DNA of 64,000 nucleotides from positions 1-64,000 of the forward strand of contig NZ_LQZA01000003.1 in NCBI RefSeq assembly GCF_001581925.1. Reading direction: 5' to 3'. The position numbers were made by a program, and so were the translations under genes. The notes beneath the pieces are model-generated. The model was not told where the DNA came from. It made no database searches and was given only the letters and a program-made list of their open reading frames with translations. Each line of letters begins with the position of its first letter. Position 1 is the stretch's first letter. Of the stretch, positions 9,741-16,905 are shown one piece after another. The DNA comes from Ferrovum sp. PN-J185. Lineage in GTDB: Bacteria > Pseudomonadota > Gammaproteobacteria > Burkholderiales > Ferrovaceae.

Positions 9741-10067
9741 ATGATACATGAATTAAGAATTTATCACTGCGCTCCCGGGAGATTACCTGCACTTAATCAA
9801 CGCTTTGAACAAACTACATTAGGATTTTGGGAAAAATATGGCATTAAACCTATAGGTTTTTGGACTACTTTAATTGGGCCAAGCAATCAAACTCTAACTT
9901 ATTTATTGGAATGGGAGAGTTTGGCAGAACGTGAACAAAAATGGAATGCGTTTTCATCTGATCCAGAATGGATTGCAAAACGAGCGGCTACAGAGGCAAC
10001 AGGAACTATCGTGGAAAGAATTGAAAACCATATCTTAGTTCCTACTGCCTATTCTGCAATCAAATAA
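9741..10067 (+). CDS. NIPSNAP family protein
   Basis: 108 residues starting MIHELRIYHCAPGRLPALNQRF, the usual opening of NIPSNAP ferredoxin-like dimeric proteins (ELRxY), with LLEWESLAEREQKWNAF typical of the second half. Function is poorly known, and members often sit next to metabolic enzymes. It ends at 10067, directly abutting the end of the convergent nitroreductase gene at 10068, so there is no room for a separate terminator. Confidence 0.85.
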   Translation: MIHELRIYHCAPGRLPALNQRFEQTTLGFWEKYGIKPIGFWTTLIGPSNQTLTYLLEWESLAEREQKWNAFSSDPEWIAKRAATEATGTIVERIENHILVPTAYSAIK

Positions 10068-10670
10068 TTAGAAGTGATTTGTTATTATCATTTCTTCAGC
10101 TGATTTGTAGCCAGGTTTTGGCCATGCTGGTTTAGTTGCCTTACCAATAACTAGCATGGCACCAATTGCATGTCCTTCTGGCAAACGAATTAACTCTGCT
10201 ACACGATCAAAATCAAAACCTACCATTGGGCATGAATCGTAATTCATTGCTTTAGCAGCAAGCATAAGAGTTTGTAACATAATACCAACTGAACGCATGG
10301 CCTCATCGCGTTGTAACTGTGATTTACCTGAGTAAAAAGGATCGATCCAAGGTACTAAAATATCTTGTACTTCTTTAGGAGCATTAATCCAATAGCGGGC
10401 CGGATCTTTTTTCCAAGCATCTATATCCGCTGTAATAACTAATAGTAATGAGGCTTCTGTTACTTGAGCTTGGTTATTTGCGGCCTCTCGTAACTGTTGG
10501 CGTAAAGCTGTATCTTTTACATTAACAATTCGCCAGTGCTGTAAGTTAAAAGAAGAAGGAGCCTGAGCACCTAAATCCATCAATTGATTAAATTCAGAAT
10601 CAGTAATTTTATGATTTGGATCAAAATGTTTTACTGCTCTTCTTTGTCTAATAGCATCAAAAGTGTTCAT
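10068..10670 (-). CDS. Nitroreductase family protein (FMN-dependent)
   Basis: About 200 residues: MNTFDAIRQRRAVKHFDP with the FMN phosphate-binding RQRRAVKHF, then QAPSSFNLQHWRIV and a C-terminal VIGKATKPAWPK, all typical of NfsB-like oxidoreductases. It reduces nitro compounds or quinones using NAD(P)H. The start at 10670 is chosen because GGGAG lies six bases upstream, while the longer frame has none. The gene downstream on the same strand is separate; the membrane-protein gene upstream ends 40 bp away. Confidence 0.88.
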   Translation of the reverse strand: MNTFDAIRQRRAVKHFDPNHKITDSEFNQLMDLGAQAPSSFNLQHWRIVNVKDTALRQQLREAANNQAQVTEASLLLVITADIDAWKKDPARYWINAPKEVQDILVPWIDPFYSGKSQLQRDEAMRSVGIMLQTLMLAAKAMNYDSCPMVGFDFDRVAELIRLPEGHAIGAMLVIGKATKPAWPKPGYKSAEEMIITNHF

Positions 10671-10709
10671 ATTAACTCCCAAAATGAATTATCTTAGTCT
10701 TAAAACGAA

Positions 10710-11636
10710 TTAATTAGTTCCCATACTTTTTTTAAAGAAGCTATTATATAAAAAATAGTAAATTATAAATACTGTTATTCCAATCGCAGTTGAAATCAAT
10801 AATTTGATATCTGGATGAGGAGCGACAAAGGGCAATAAGCCCATTGCCATAGCTGGGGGTAAATAGATATCAAGTATGCGACACATAACCATTCCCATAA
10901 TAACGGTAATTAATATGGCTGAAGAGTGGTTACCTAAAAAATGAAGTGTTATTAATCCAATACTGACCATTACTAAAGTGAGAATTAGTAAACGTATTAA
11001 TTGCTTTCCCCAAGGGCAATGCTCTGGTTTTGTTAGTATTTCATAGCTAACAACTACAAGCGGTGGAAAAAGAATAAATTTTAAACCAGAGAAGTAAACC
11101 ATGATTTGCATTAAAAAAACAAAAATAATGAATGAAATCAATCCATGATGATCGATTTTTAATAAATCATCCGTAACCTGTTGGGACTGTTGTTGATGGT
11201 TATTTACGTAAAAGGGTCGTAGTATCAATAACACAATAACCAGTAAGGAAATAGTGACACATACGGCAACAGGGTAACTTAAACTGTCTTCACCTAAAAT
11301 AACTGGTAAGTACCCTGCAGCTAAAGCTGGCACAATGGGTGAGCGTAATACAAAAATAATCACTAAAGCTAATGCAATTGAGAGACTTACAGATAAAGGA
11401 CTATACCCCCAGTATTTTTCAATTATGATACCAACAATAGCAGCTAATGTTGGAGTCAGCACCAGGAGTATGGGCTGTTTTGCCCAACCACCTTGGGGTT
11501 TACTCAATACTCCATAAGCAATTGCACCTAACTCTGGAAAAAGAATAACGGAAATGCCGGTTATTAGCGCTGCTTGCGAAGCACCAAACAGAAACAACAG
11601 TGCTGTAAATTCGCCCAAATAAAATAAGTCTTTCAT
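10710..11636 (-). CDS. Integral membrane protein with an internal two-fold repeat (possibly HPP-like)
   Basis: 308 residues, nearly all hydrophobic, with roughly ten helices. Two halves look related: ILFPELGAIAYGVLSKPQGGW near residue 31 and ILFPPLVVVSYEILTKPEHCPW near residue 190 share the pattern LFP-x-L-x-Y-x-x-L-[ST]KP-x-x-W. A late LPPAMAMGLLPFV resembles HPP-family membrane proteins, but I cannot confirm that family. No enzyme motif is seen. The methyltransferase-like gene upstream ends 11 bp before it on the same strand. Confidence 0.6.
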   Translation of the reverse strand: MKDLFYLGEFTALLFLFGASQAALITGISVILFPELGAIAYGVLSKPQGGWAKQPILLVLTPTLAAIVGIIIEKYWGYSPLSVSLSIALALVIIFVLRSPIVPALAAGYLPVILGEDSLSYPVAVCVTISLLVIVLLILRPFYVNNHQQQSQQVTDDLLKIDHHGLISFIIFVFLMQIMVYFSGLKFILFPPLVVVSYEILTKPEHCPWGKQLIRLLILTLVMVSIGLITLHFLGNHSSAILITVIMGMVMCRILDIYLPPAMAMGLLPFVAPHPDIKLLISTAIGITVFIIYYFLYNSFFKKSMGTN

Positions 11637-11646
11637 GTTAAAAAAA

Positions 11647-12111
11647 TTAGAATATAAATGGAATAAGTCTTTTTACTACTTTTTGATAATCAATATAGTC
11701 CGTATACAAGTCCAATAAGAGCTCTTCTTCATAACGTGTTTTAAAGTACAAAGTTACAAACAAAGTAAAACAATATAGAGCAATGAGCCTATCTTTGGAA
11801 ACACATAATGCCCCCAACGAAAACAGTAATAAACCAAAATAAATAGGATGTCTTACTATACTAAAAGGACCATTAACAATTAGTTGGTGTTTTTTCTTGG
11901 GATGCGGGAAAGGGGTAAGTAGATTTCCCATAAATAGTGCACTATAAATTGCAAAAAGAACTCCCGCAAATATGAACATTAAGCCCAAATAATCAATGAA
12001 GTTCAAATTATTAAACAAGCTTGAATCGTGATGTAAATAAATCAAATGCGATGTTATTAGTACCAATATCGACATTTGTACTACGACATAAGTAAACCCT
12101 TTTAAATTCAT
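11647..12111 (-). CDS. Isoprenylcysteine/phospholipid methyltransferase-like membrane protein
   Basis: 154 residues with four or five hydrophobic helices and the motif GPFSIVRHPIYFG near residue 85, followed by a C-terminal RYEEELL and Y-x-x-Y segment. This matches the ICMT/PEMT superfamily of small membrane methyltransferases, whose bacterial members are mostly uncharacterised. The RHPxY box is the SAM-binding signature. It lies between the unknown 103-residue gene and the two-repeat membrane protein on one strand with short gaps, suggesting an operon. Confidence 0.78.
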   Translation of the reverse strand: MNLKGFTYVVVQMSILVLITSHLIYLHHDSSLFNNLNFIDYLGLMFIFAGVLFAIYSALFMGNLLTPFPHPKKKHQLIVNGPFSIVRHPIYFGLLLFSLGALCVSKDRLIALYCFTLFVTLYFKTRYEEELLLDLYTDYIDYQKVVKRLIPFIF

Positions 12112-12126
12112 AGATGAATAAGAATC

Positions 12127-12438
12127 TTACTTATTACCAGGCTTTAATTGTTTAAATGCCTCTTCATCAAGGGGGCTCATTCCTTCAGATAACCCACTTT
12201 CAATTCTTTCCTTACTAAGCTCCCCTCGTAAAACCAACAATCCCTTTAAGGTCATTTTTTCTTGGGAGAGTTTATCTTTAGATTGACTTAATGTTGTATC
12301 AGACATGAGTTCATCAATTTGATGTTGATTCTCTAAATCAATATTTAATATATAGGCAAGTCGAACAATTTCTCGATTTACAGCATGTAGATCATTGTCA
12401 AACTCACTAGGTGAGATAGGATTGTCATCATAATCCAT
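12127..12438 (-). CDS. Small acidic hypothetical protein
   Basis: 103 residues, soluble, charged and probably helical (NREIVRLAYILNIDLENQ, then KDKLSQEKMTLKGLLVLRGEL). I do not recognise a family. It is the first gene of a leftward group with the methyltransferase-like and two-repeat membrane proteins, separated by 15 bp from the next. No signal peptide, cysteine motif or transmembrane segment is seen. Confidence 0.65.
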   Translation of the reverse strand: MDYDDNPISPSEFDNDLHAVNREIVRLAYILNIDLENQHQIDELMSDTTLSQSKDKLSQEKMTLKGLLVLRGELSKERIESGLSEGMSPLDEEAFKQLKPGNK

Positions 12439-12514
12439 TTGGTCATACCTACAATGTAAAAAGAGTTATTATACTCCTCAATACAACCAGCTATATTGCA
12501 AAACGCAAGCAATC

Positions 12515-12655
12515 ATGTCAAAGAAAAGACTATTAATTTACACAATACTATTAATTATCATCATTTTCTACCTAGGCACTATGCTTGCAAACTTCTTACT
12601 TCATGCAAAATTTTTAGGCTTTTTACGCGCACCAATTGGTACTGTGATTTATTAA
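12515..12655 (+). CDS. Putative 46-residue single-pass membrane protein
   Basis: A short frame starting MSKKRLLIYTILLIIIIFYLG, with one strong hydrophobic helix and a tail FLRAPIGTVIY. The positive N-terminus and single helix look like a genuine micro-protein rather than chance. It fills the gap between the divergent 103-residue gene and the fadL-like gene, and its stop overlaps the end of the convergent fadL-like gene by 4 bp. No clear ribosome binding site is seen, so translation is uncertain. Confidence 0.45.
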   Translation: MSKKRLLIYTILLIIIIFYLGTMLANFLLHAKFLGFLRAPIGTVIY

Positions 12656-13929
12656 TATTTCATCCCTATACCTAAACCGTAATAATCTTCACTCAATCTA
12701 ATATTCGCTTCACCGCCCCCAAATCCTGAAGGAATTGAATTACTACCATATACAGTCTGATTTAAAGCATGTGAATAAAATCCAGAAAAATCGATTGTTT
12801 TATTAAGATTATAAGTAAAACCAAAGCTTAATTCTTTTTGAACTGTACCTGGGGCTAATATATTAAAAAAAGTTTGCGAATTTGGTATAGGTTGATTGTT
12901 GTAATTAAAACCAGTTCTAACGGTTAATAATGGAAGTAATTGATATGCCACTCCTAATTTATATGTATTAATACTTTGCCAACCAAAACCTGCTCCACCA
13001 TTACTACCAAGTTTACTACCTAATTGAGTAAGGTTAGACAAAGGATTAGCAATGGAACTTGAGTTACCATATTCAATTCTTTGTATGTCTAACGCTATAG
13101 TTGTTTTATTTGTTGGCTCAAATGAAAGACCAAGTCCGTAATTTGCCGGTATATCAAAAGTGCCATTATTAGCAAACAATCCACTGTATTCGTTAAAGCT
13201 GCCGTGAATACGTGTTTGATAATGTAAGCCAATATTCCATTGTTCACTGAGTTTTGCTAACCAACCGATATTCGCACCAAACCCGTTTGATATAGACGCT
13301 CCTCTATCAGTAACATTGCCAGGAGAACTTGTATAGTTTGCATTATCAAAAGCTTGCAAACCGGTAGCAGAAAATTTTTGTTGGGCATAAATAATCGAAA
13401 TACCTAATGACTGTTGTGGTGTGAATTTCCAAGCAATACTAGGTGCTATAAACAGTTGCTGCAAATTAACTCCTGCATTACTACCTTGACCACCAGAAAA
13501 AAGTGGTATTTGTGAAGTATAAGTAGTATTCATTCCACCATTTGCGTAGACGGATAGGCCCACACCAACAACATTGTTAATTTGTTTTGTTACTCCAAAG
13601 TTAGGTATTAAAAAGGATCCTCTGCCATTGGCATCAAAGTTACCATTACCACCATATGAATTACCAACTACCTGAGCGGTACGATCAGGCTTAAAATAAT
13701 CTAGCCCTAAATCTATTCTGTTACCAATAAAAACAATACCTGCGGGATTGGTAGCAGCAACAAGCGCATCCTGTGGTAAGGCAATAGCCACACCACCCAT
13801 ACCCTGTGACTTAACACTATAACCAGACATAAAATAGCCGTTAGTCGCATTAGCCATTTGGGTAAAAGTCAACATTGAAAATAGCAATATTGTTGTTTTT
13901 AGAGTTGAGTTGTTATTCACAATAAACAC
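12652..13929 (-). CDS. FadL/OmpP1/TodX-family outer-membrane channel
   Basis: 425 residues. A signal peptide (LLFSMLTFTQMANA) is followed by TNGYFMSGYSVKSQGMGG and LPQDALVAATNPAGIVFIG, the conserved hatch region of FadL-type channels; the rest alternates like a beta barrel and ends with an aromatic-rich strand. FadL proteins take up long-chain fatty acids or hydrophobic compounds such as hydrocarbons across the outer membrane. A GTG start is supported by AAGGTG upstream. Given an alkane monooxygenase gene at 61,880, a role in hydrophobic substrate uptake is plausible but inferred. Confidence 0.9.
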   Translation of the reverse strand: MFIVNNNSTLKTTILLFSMLTFTQMANATNGYFMSGYSVKSQGMGGVAIALPQDALVAATNPAGIVFIGNRIDLGLDYFKPDRTAQVVGNSYGGNGNFDANGRGSFLIPNFGVTKQINNVVGVGLSVYANGGMNTTYTSQIPLFSGGQGSNAGVNLQQLFIAPSIAWKFTPQQSLGISIIYAQQKFSATGLQAFDNANYTSSPGNVTDRGASISNGFGANIGWLAKLSEQWNIGLHYQTRIHGSFNEYSGLFANNGTFDIPANYGLGLSFEPTNKTTIALDIQRIEYGNSSSIANPLSNLTQLGSKLGSNGGAGFGWQSINTYKLGVAYQLLPLLTVRTGFNYNNQPIPNSQTFFNILAPGTVQKELSFGFTYNLNKTIDFSGFYSHALNQTVYGSNSIPSGFGGGEANIRLSEDYYGLGIGMKY

Positions 13930-14057
13930 CTTATAATATTCAATATATAAAAAGTAAAAATGTATAACGTGTAGTGTAGCAACTTTATATAACCACTTAA
14001 TACAAAAAAATATTTTTTATATTCTAATTTATTATAAAGAAGTCATTCCCTTTACTT

Positions 14058-14396
14058 ATGAATAAACAATTAAAAATAAGAATTACTCATGGTCCTAATA
14101 CAGCGATCGGGCCAGGTAAAGCCGACTTACTAGAGGCAATTATTCAACAGGGTTCTATTTCAAAAGCGGCTCAAGCCATGAATATGTCTTATAGGAGGGC
14201 ATGGGAGTTAGTTAATGTCATGAATGAAGCATTTAAATCACCACTGGTTTCCACCTCCCATGGAGGTAGCCATGGGGGTGGAGCACAACTAACTGATTTA
14301 GGAAACACTGTCTTACAGCATTATAGAAACTTAGAAACCAAGGTCAGACAAACTGCACATGAGGAATTAAATAATATCTATAAGCAATTAAGATGA
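14058..14396 (+). CDS. ModE-like single-domain winged-helix DNA-binding protein
   Basis: 112 residues with a LysR-like helix-turn-helix: ADLLEAIIQQGSISKAAQAM and MSYRRAWELVNVMNEAF, which is the ModE N-terminal DNA-binding domain. The C-terminal molybdate-binding (MOP) domains of full ModE are absent, as in stand-alone ModE-type regulators. A glycine/histidine-rich wing (SHGGSHGGG) is unusual and might bind metal, which is inference. No molybdate transport genes are nearby. It ends 3 bp before the convergent outer-membrane protein gene. Confidence 0.82.
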   Translation: MNKQLKIRITHGPNTAIGPGKADLLEAIIQQGSISKAAQAMNMSYRRAWELVNVMNEAFKSPLVSTSHGGSHGGGAQLTDLGNTVLQHYRNLETKVRQTAHEELNNIYKQLR

Positions 14397-14399
14397 GCC

Positions 14400-15305
14400 T
14401 TAGAAAGTAACTCTTGTTGTACCAAGCCAAGCGTGGCCAAATAGAGGATTATCAAAACTTCCGCCAGTACCCTGCGCAGTCTGGTAACCGATACCTAAAA
14501 TAACTTTGACTCTATTCTCAATTTGGAATCTTCCTACAGTGGTTCCATATGTGACCACTAGTTGGTTCTTACCTGCGTATACAGGCTGCCCTTCATAAAA
14601 ACGATAATAGGTTGTTTCAATTTCTGGCCAGAACAGCCCTTCATGTGCTTGAAACGAGGTACTCCAAGTGAGTGTTCGGCCGATGAATCCAGTATTCGTT
14701 GTAGGCATTGTATAACCCAATGTACTTTGAATATTAAATCCCTCATTTCTGCTGCCCCAACCTTTGCCTGCCGCTAGAGTTGGAGTAACTGTTGCATTAT
14801 GGTAAAAAGTATTGCTTGCCTTGTCATACGTTGAAAATATTGCATTTCCCGTTGGCAATGTTCCGCCCAAGAAAGCAGTCACAATATAATTACCATTTTC
14901 TTCATTTGCCGCCATGATTCTGTATTTGAATAATAGGCTTTCATCTGCAAAGCCAGAACCACTGGTCGCTGGAGCTAACGATGAACTTTGGTTAACATAA
15001 GAGGGAACACCAACAATAATTTCAGTATTTTCGCTAGGAATTAGTTCAACTCCTTTACCAATACCTGTATATTGAGTTTGAACTTTTGTACCAAGACTCT
15101 GCGGGATATAATTTCTGGAAAAATCCATTCTATATTCTTGCTCTAACCTAGGCGTGACTGTCACTAACGGAGTCATCCAGTGAGGTTGAATTTCTTGAGT
15201 TTGACTCACATTATTAAGCCAATTATCAAAAAAAGCCCAATCAGCTTTTGCATTCAACGATACAACAAATAAAGTTAACACGACAACTTTTGTAAAATAT
15301 TTCAT
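14400..15305 (-). CDS. Predicted outer-membrane beta-barrel protein of unknown function
   Basis: 301 residues with a signal peptide (VVVLTLFVVSLNAKA before DWAFF). The mature part alternates polar and aromatic residues like a barrel and ends in a terminal Phe (TTRVTF), the usual outer-membrane assembly signal. I cannot place it in a named family; it loosely resembles the transporter-like barrels found near aromatic or alcohol catabolism genes. A strong promoter and an 18-bp palindrome lie just upstream, so it is probably a regulated single-gene unit. It converges on the ModE-like gene. Confidence 0.72.
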   Translation of the reverse strand: MKYFTKVVVLTLFVVSLNAKADWAFFDNWLNNVSQTQEIQPHWMTPLVTVTPRLEQEYRMDFSRNYIPQSLGTKVQTQYTGIGKGVELIPSENTEIIVGVPSYVNQSSSLAPATSGSGFADESLLFKYRIMAANEENGNYIVTAFLGGTLPTGNAIFSTYDKASNTFYHNATVTPTLAAGKGWGSRNEGFNIQSTLGYTMPTTNTGFIGRTLTWSTSFQAHEGLFWPEIETTYYRFYEGQPVYAGKNQLVVTYGTTVGRFQIENRVKVILGIGYQTAQGTGGSFDNPLFGHAWLGTTRVTF

Positions 15306-15327
15306 ATATATAACCTTTTTATATCGA

Positions 15328-15345
15328 TATACCCGTACGGGAATA
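15328..15345. promoter_or_regulatory. Palindromic operator candidate at the outer-membrane protein promoter
   Basis: TATACCCGTACGGGAATA is an inverted repeat with ten perfect central bases (CCCGTACGGG) and matching TAT/ATA arms. It lies where transcription from the adjacent -10 box would begin, so a bound protein would block the promoter. The regulator is not identified; the symmetrical, GC-rich core stands out in very AT-rich DNA. Confidence 0.6.
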
Positions 15346-15351
15346 ACGAAT

Positions 15352-15379
15352 TTTATAGGGTTAGTGAGATTTCTGTCAA
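15352..15379 (-). promoter_or_regulatory. Sigma-70 promoter for the outer-membrane protein gene
   Basis: On the minus strand TTGACA (15374-15379) is followed after 16 bp by TATAAA (15352-15357). Both boxes are close to consensus and point towards the gene starting at 15305. The predicted start site falls at the edge of the 15,328-15,345 palindrome. Confidence 0.68.
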
Positions 15380-15518
15380 CATAATCAAAAAACTCCTAAA
15401 TTAAAGGTAATAGTCGTAATTAAAAAGAGGTTGTGACTAAATAAATTGATGTTTTTATTAAAAGAACTTTTTTATAAGTGAATGATCGAAATAAAGGTAT
15501 ATTTATCAGGAGTAAATT

Positions 15519-15602
15519 ATGTCAATTCTAATTTCGTTACTTGGAATTTTTGTTTTACTAGTTATGATATTAATGTTCAAGGATATCGTTCAAAAAGGAT
15601 AG
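15519..15602 (+). CDS. Putative 27-residue membrane micro-protein
   Basis: MSILISLLGIFVLLVMILMF followed by KDIVQKG: one transmembrane helix with a charged tail. CAGGAG lies seven bases before the ATG, a better ribosome site than those of most neighbours, which is the main reason to call it. It overlaps a longer frame (15,482-15,679) that lacks such a site and looks non-coding. It resembles KdpF-sized regulatory peptides in size only. It precedes the cytochrome gene by 90 bp on the same strand. Confidence 0.5.
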   Translation: MSILISLLGIFVLLVMILMFKDIVQKG

Positions 15603-15691
15603 TATCTAAGATATTATTTGATACAAAACCTTTTTTATTTAATAGTTTTTTTAAAGTACACTTGATTTTATTTTTTTAATTAAAGTAAATT

Positions 15692-16168
15692 ATGCAGCGT
15701 ACTTTAGTAACTTTATTGTTTATATTACTTGGTTTTATAGGGGTTATAAACCCTATCTATCCTGAAACATTGATCAATAATGAGAAAGTTACTCCTTCTT
15801 ATATCCCAGGTTTAGGTGAGATTATGGGTTATATTCAATTAAGACATGCGAAACTTTGGCTTGCTGGCATTAATGGTAACTGGGATTTAGCTCACTATGA
15901 GTTGGGAGAGTTGAAAGAAGGATTTGATAATGCACAAACCTATCAACCTGATTTTAAAGGTAAACCAATTAAAGAAATAATTAACCCGTTAACCAATCCT
16001 GCATTAAACAGTCTCGATCAAGCTATTAGTAAAAAAGACTTTCAAAATTTTAAATTAGCTTTTAATAAATTAACCCATGCTTGTAACGCCTGTCATCAAT
16101 CCACAGGTTATAAATTTATTCAAATACAAACTCCAAGTTCAATACCCATTACGAATCAACACTTTTAA
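15692..16168 (+). CDS. Exported single-heme cytochrome c (class II-like)
   Basis: 158 residues with an N-terminal export signal (LVTLLFILLGFIGVINPIYP) and one CxxCH heme-binding site, CNACH, near residue 131, close to the C-terminus, as in class II (cytochrome c'-like) four-helix proteins. The sequence before it, KLAFNKLTHACNACH, is helical. It should act in the periplasm as a one-electron carrier. A GMC flavin dehydrogenase lies 0.7 kb downstream on the same strand, making the cytochrome a candidate electron acceptor for it; that link is inference from position. Confidence 0.82.
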   Translation: MQRTLVTLLFILLGFIGVINPIYPETLINNEKVTPSYIPGLGEIMGYIQLRHAKLWLAGINGNWDLAHYELGELKEGFDNAQTYQPDFKGKPIKEIINPLTNPALNSLDQAISKKDFQNFKLAFNKLTHACNACHQSTGYKFIQIQTPSSIPITNQHF

Positions 16169-16250
16169 GTTTATCAATCAACAATAAGATATAGTGTTAT
16201 CAACGTCTAATTATTAATTAGAATTAGCTAATATTTAATTTTAATACATT

Positions 16251-16625
16251 ATGAATACAAACAACGCAAATATAATTGAATGGGATTTTATACTTTTAGT
16301 GTTGTTCTCAATAATTGTTCCATTCGGAATCTACTACTTTTTATCCGTAATCCAATCAATATCACGAACAAAAGTTGTGTTATTTTCTTTTTCTTTGTTA
16401 ATAATCTCTGGTATTGATGTTGTCCTATTGCAAAGACTTAGTCATAAGGCAACACACATAAGTCAATCAACATATAGTAAATTTTTTCAGAACGAACTAT
16501 CAATTGCCTTATATTTACTTCCCGCTCTCTTCGCTGGTATTGCCATCAATTTAATATCACACGTACTAATTGAACACCTCAATCAAGCAGAGAAACGGTT
16601 TGACAATGAACGCAAAATCAAATAA
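16251..16625 (+). CDS. Small multi-pass membrane protein of unknown function
   Basis: 124 residues with three hydrophobic helices (ILLVLFSIIVPFGIYYFL; VVLFSFSLLIISGIDVVLL; ALYLLPALFAGIAINLIS) and a charged C-terminal tail (EHLNQAEKRFDNERKIK). No family recognised. It lies between the cytochrome c gene and the Tat peptide/GMC pair on one strand; gaps of 82 and 148 bp leave it unclear whether it shares their transcript. Confidence 0.62.
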   Translation: MNTNNANIIEWDFILLVLFSIIVPFGIYYFLSVIQSISRTKVVLFSFSLLIISGIDVVLLQRLSHKATHISQSTYSKFFQNELSIALYLLPALFAGIAINLISHVLIEHLNQAEKRFDNERKIK

Positions 16626-16773
16626 CAGATCACTCTACATTATTGATTGTTCAAACAAATACCAACAATTAATAAAGCTTTAATATATGTGAATTTATGT
16701 AAATAATTGGTGGATCTGTTTTTCTTTTTATAAGTATAAGTAAAATAACTAAAACATAACTTTAATCTAAATC

Positions 16774-16905
16774 ATGAAACGTCGAACTTTTTTGTTTTCA
16801 ATATTAGGAACCCTGTTTTTATCAAAACTTCCTTTTTTCTCTAAAAATGATTCCACGCTACAGGTCAGGAATGGTTGGCTATTAAAAAATGAAGATATCT
16901 CATGA
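16774..16905 (+). CDS. 43-residue twin-arginine (Tat) signal peptide-like protein, coupled to GMC oxidoreductase
   Basis: The short frame begins MKRRTFLFSILGTLFLSKL, an almost ideal twin-arginine signal (RRTFL) with a hydrophobic core, followed by only about 20 residues (NDSTLQVRNGWLLKNEDIS). Its stop overlaps the start of the GMC oxidoreductase by the sequence ATGA, implying translational coupling. The GMC protein has no signal of its own. In gluconate and fructose dehydrogenases a small Tat-bearing subunit carries the flavoprotein across the membrane; this may be a minimal version of that subunit. Too short to be found by usual gene callers. The mode of action is inference. Confidence 0.68.
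   Translation: MKRRTFLFSILGTLFLSKLPFFSKNDSTLQVRNGWLLKNEDIS

Noticed and set aside
14258-14285. Inverted repeat around CCATGG as a regulatory hairpin.
   Set aside because: It is explained by the coding of the repeated Ser-His-Gly-Gly segment of the ModE-like protein.
15482-15679. A 65-residue protein on the plus strand.
   Set aside because: It overlaps the 27-residue frame that has a good ribosome site, and its own composition looks like random AT-rich translation.
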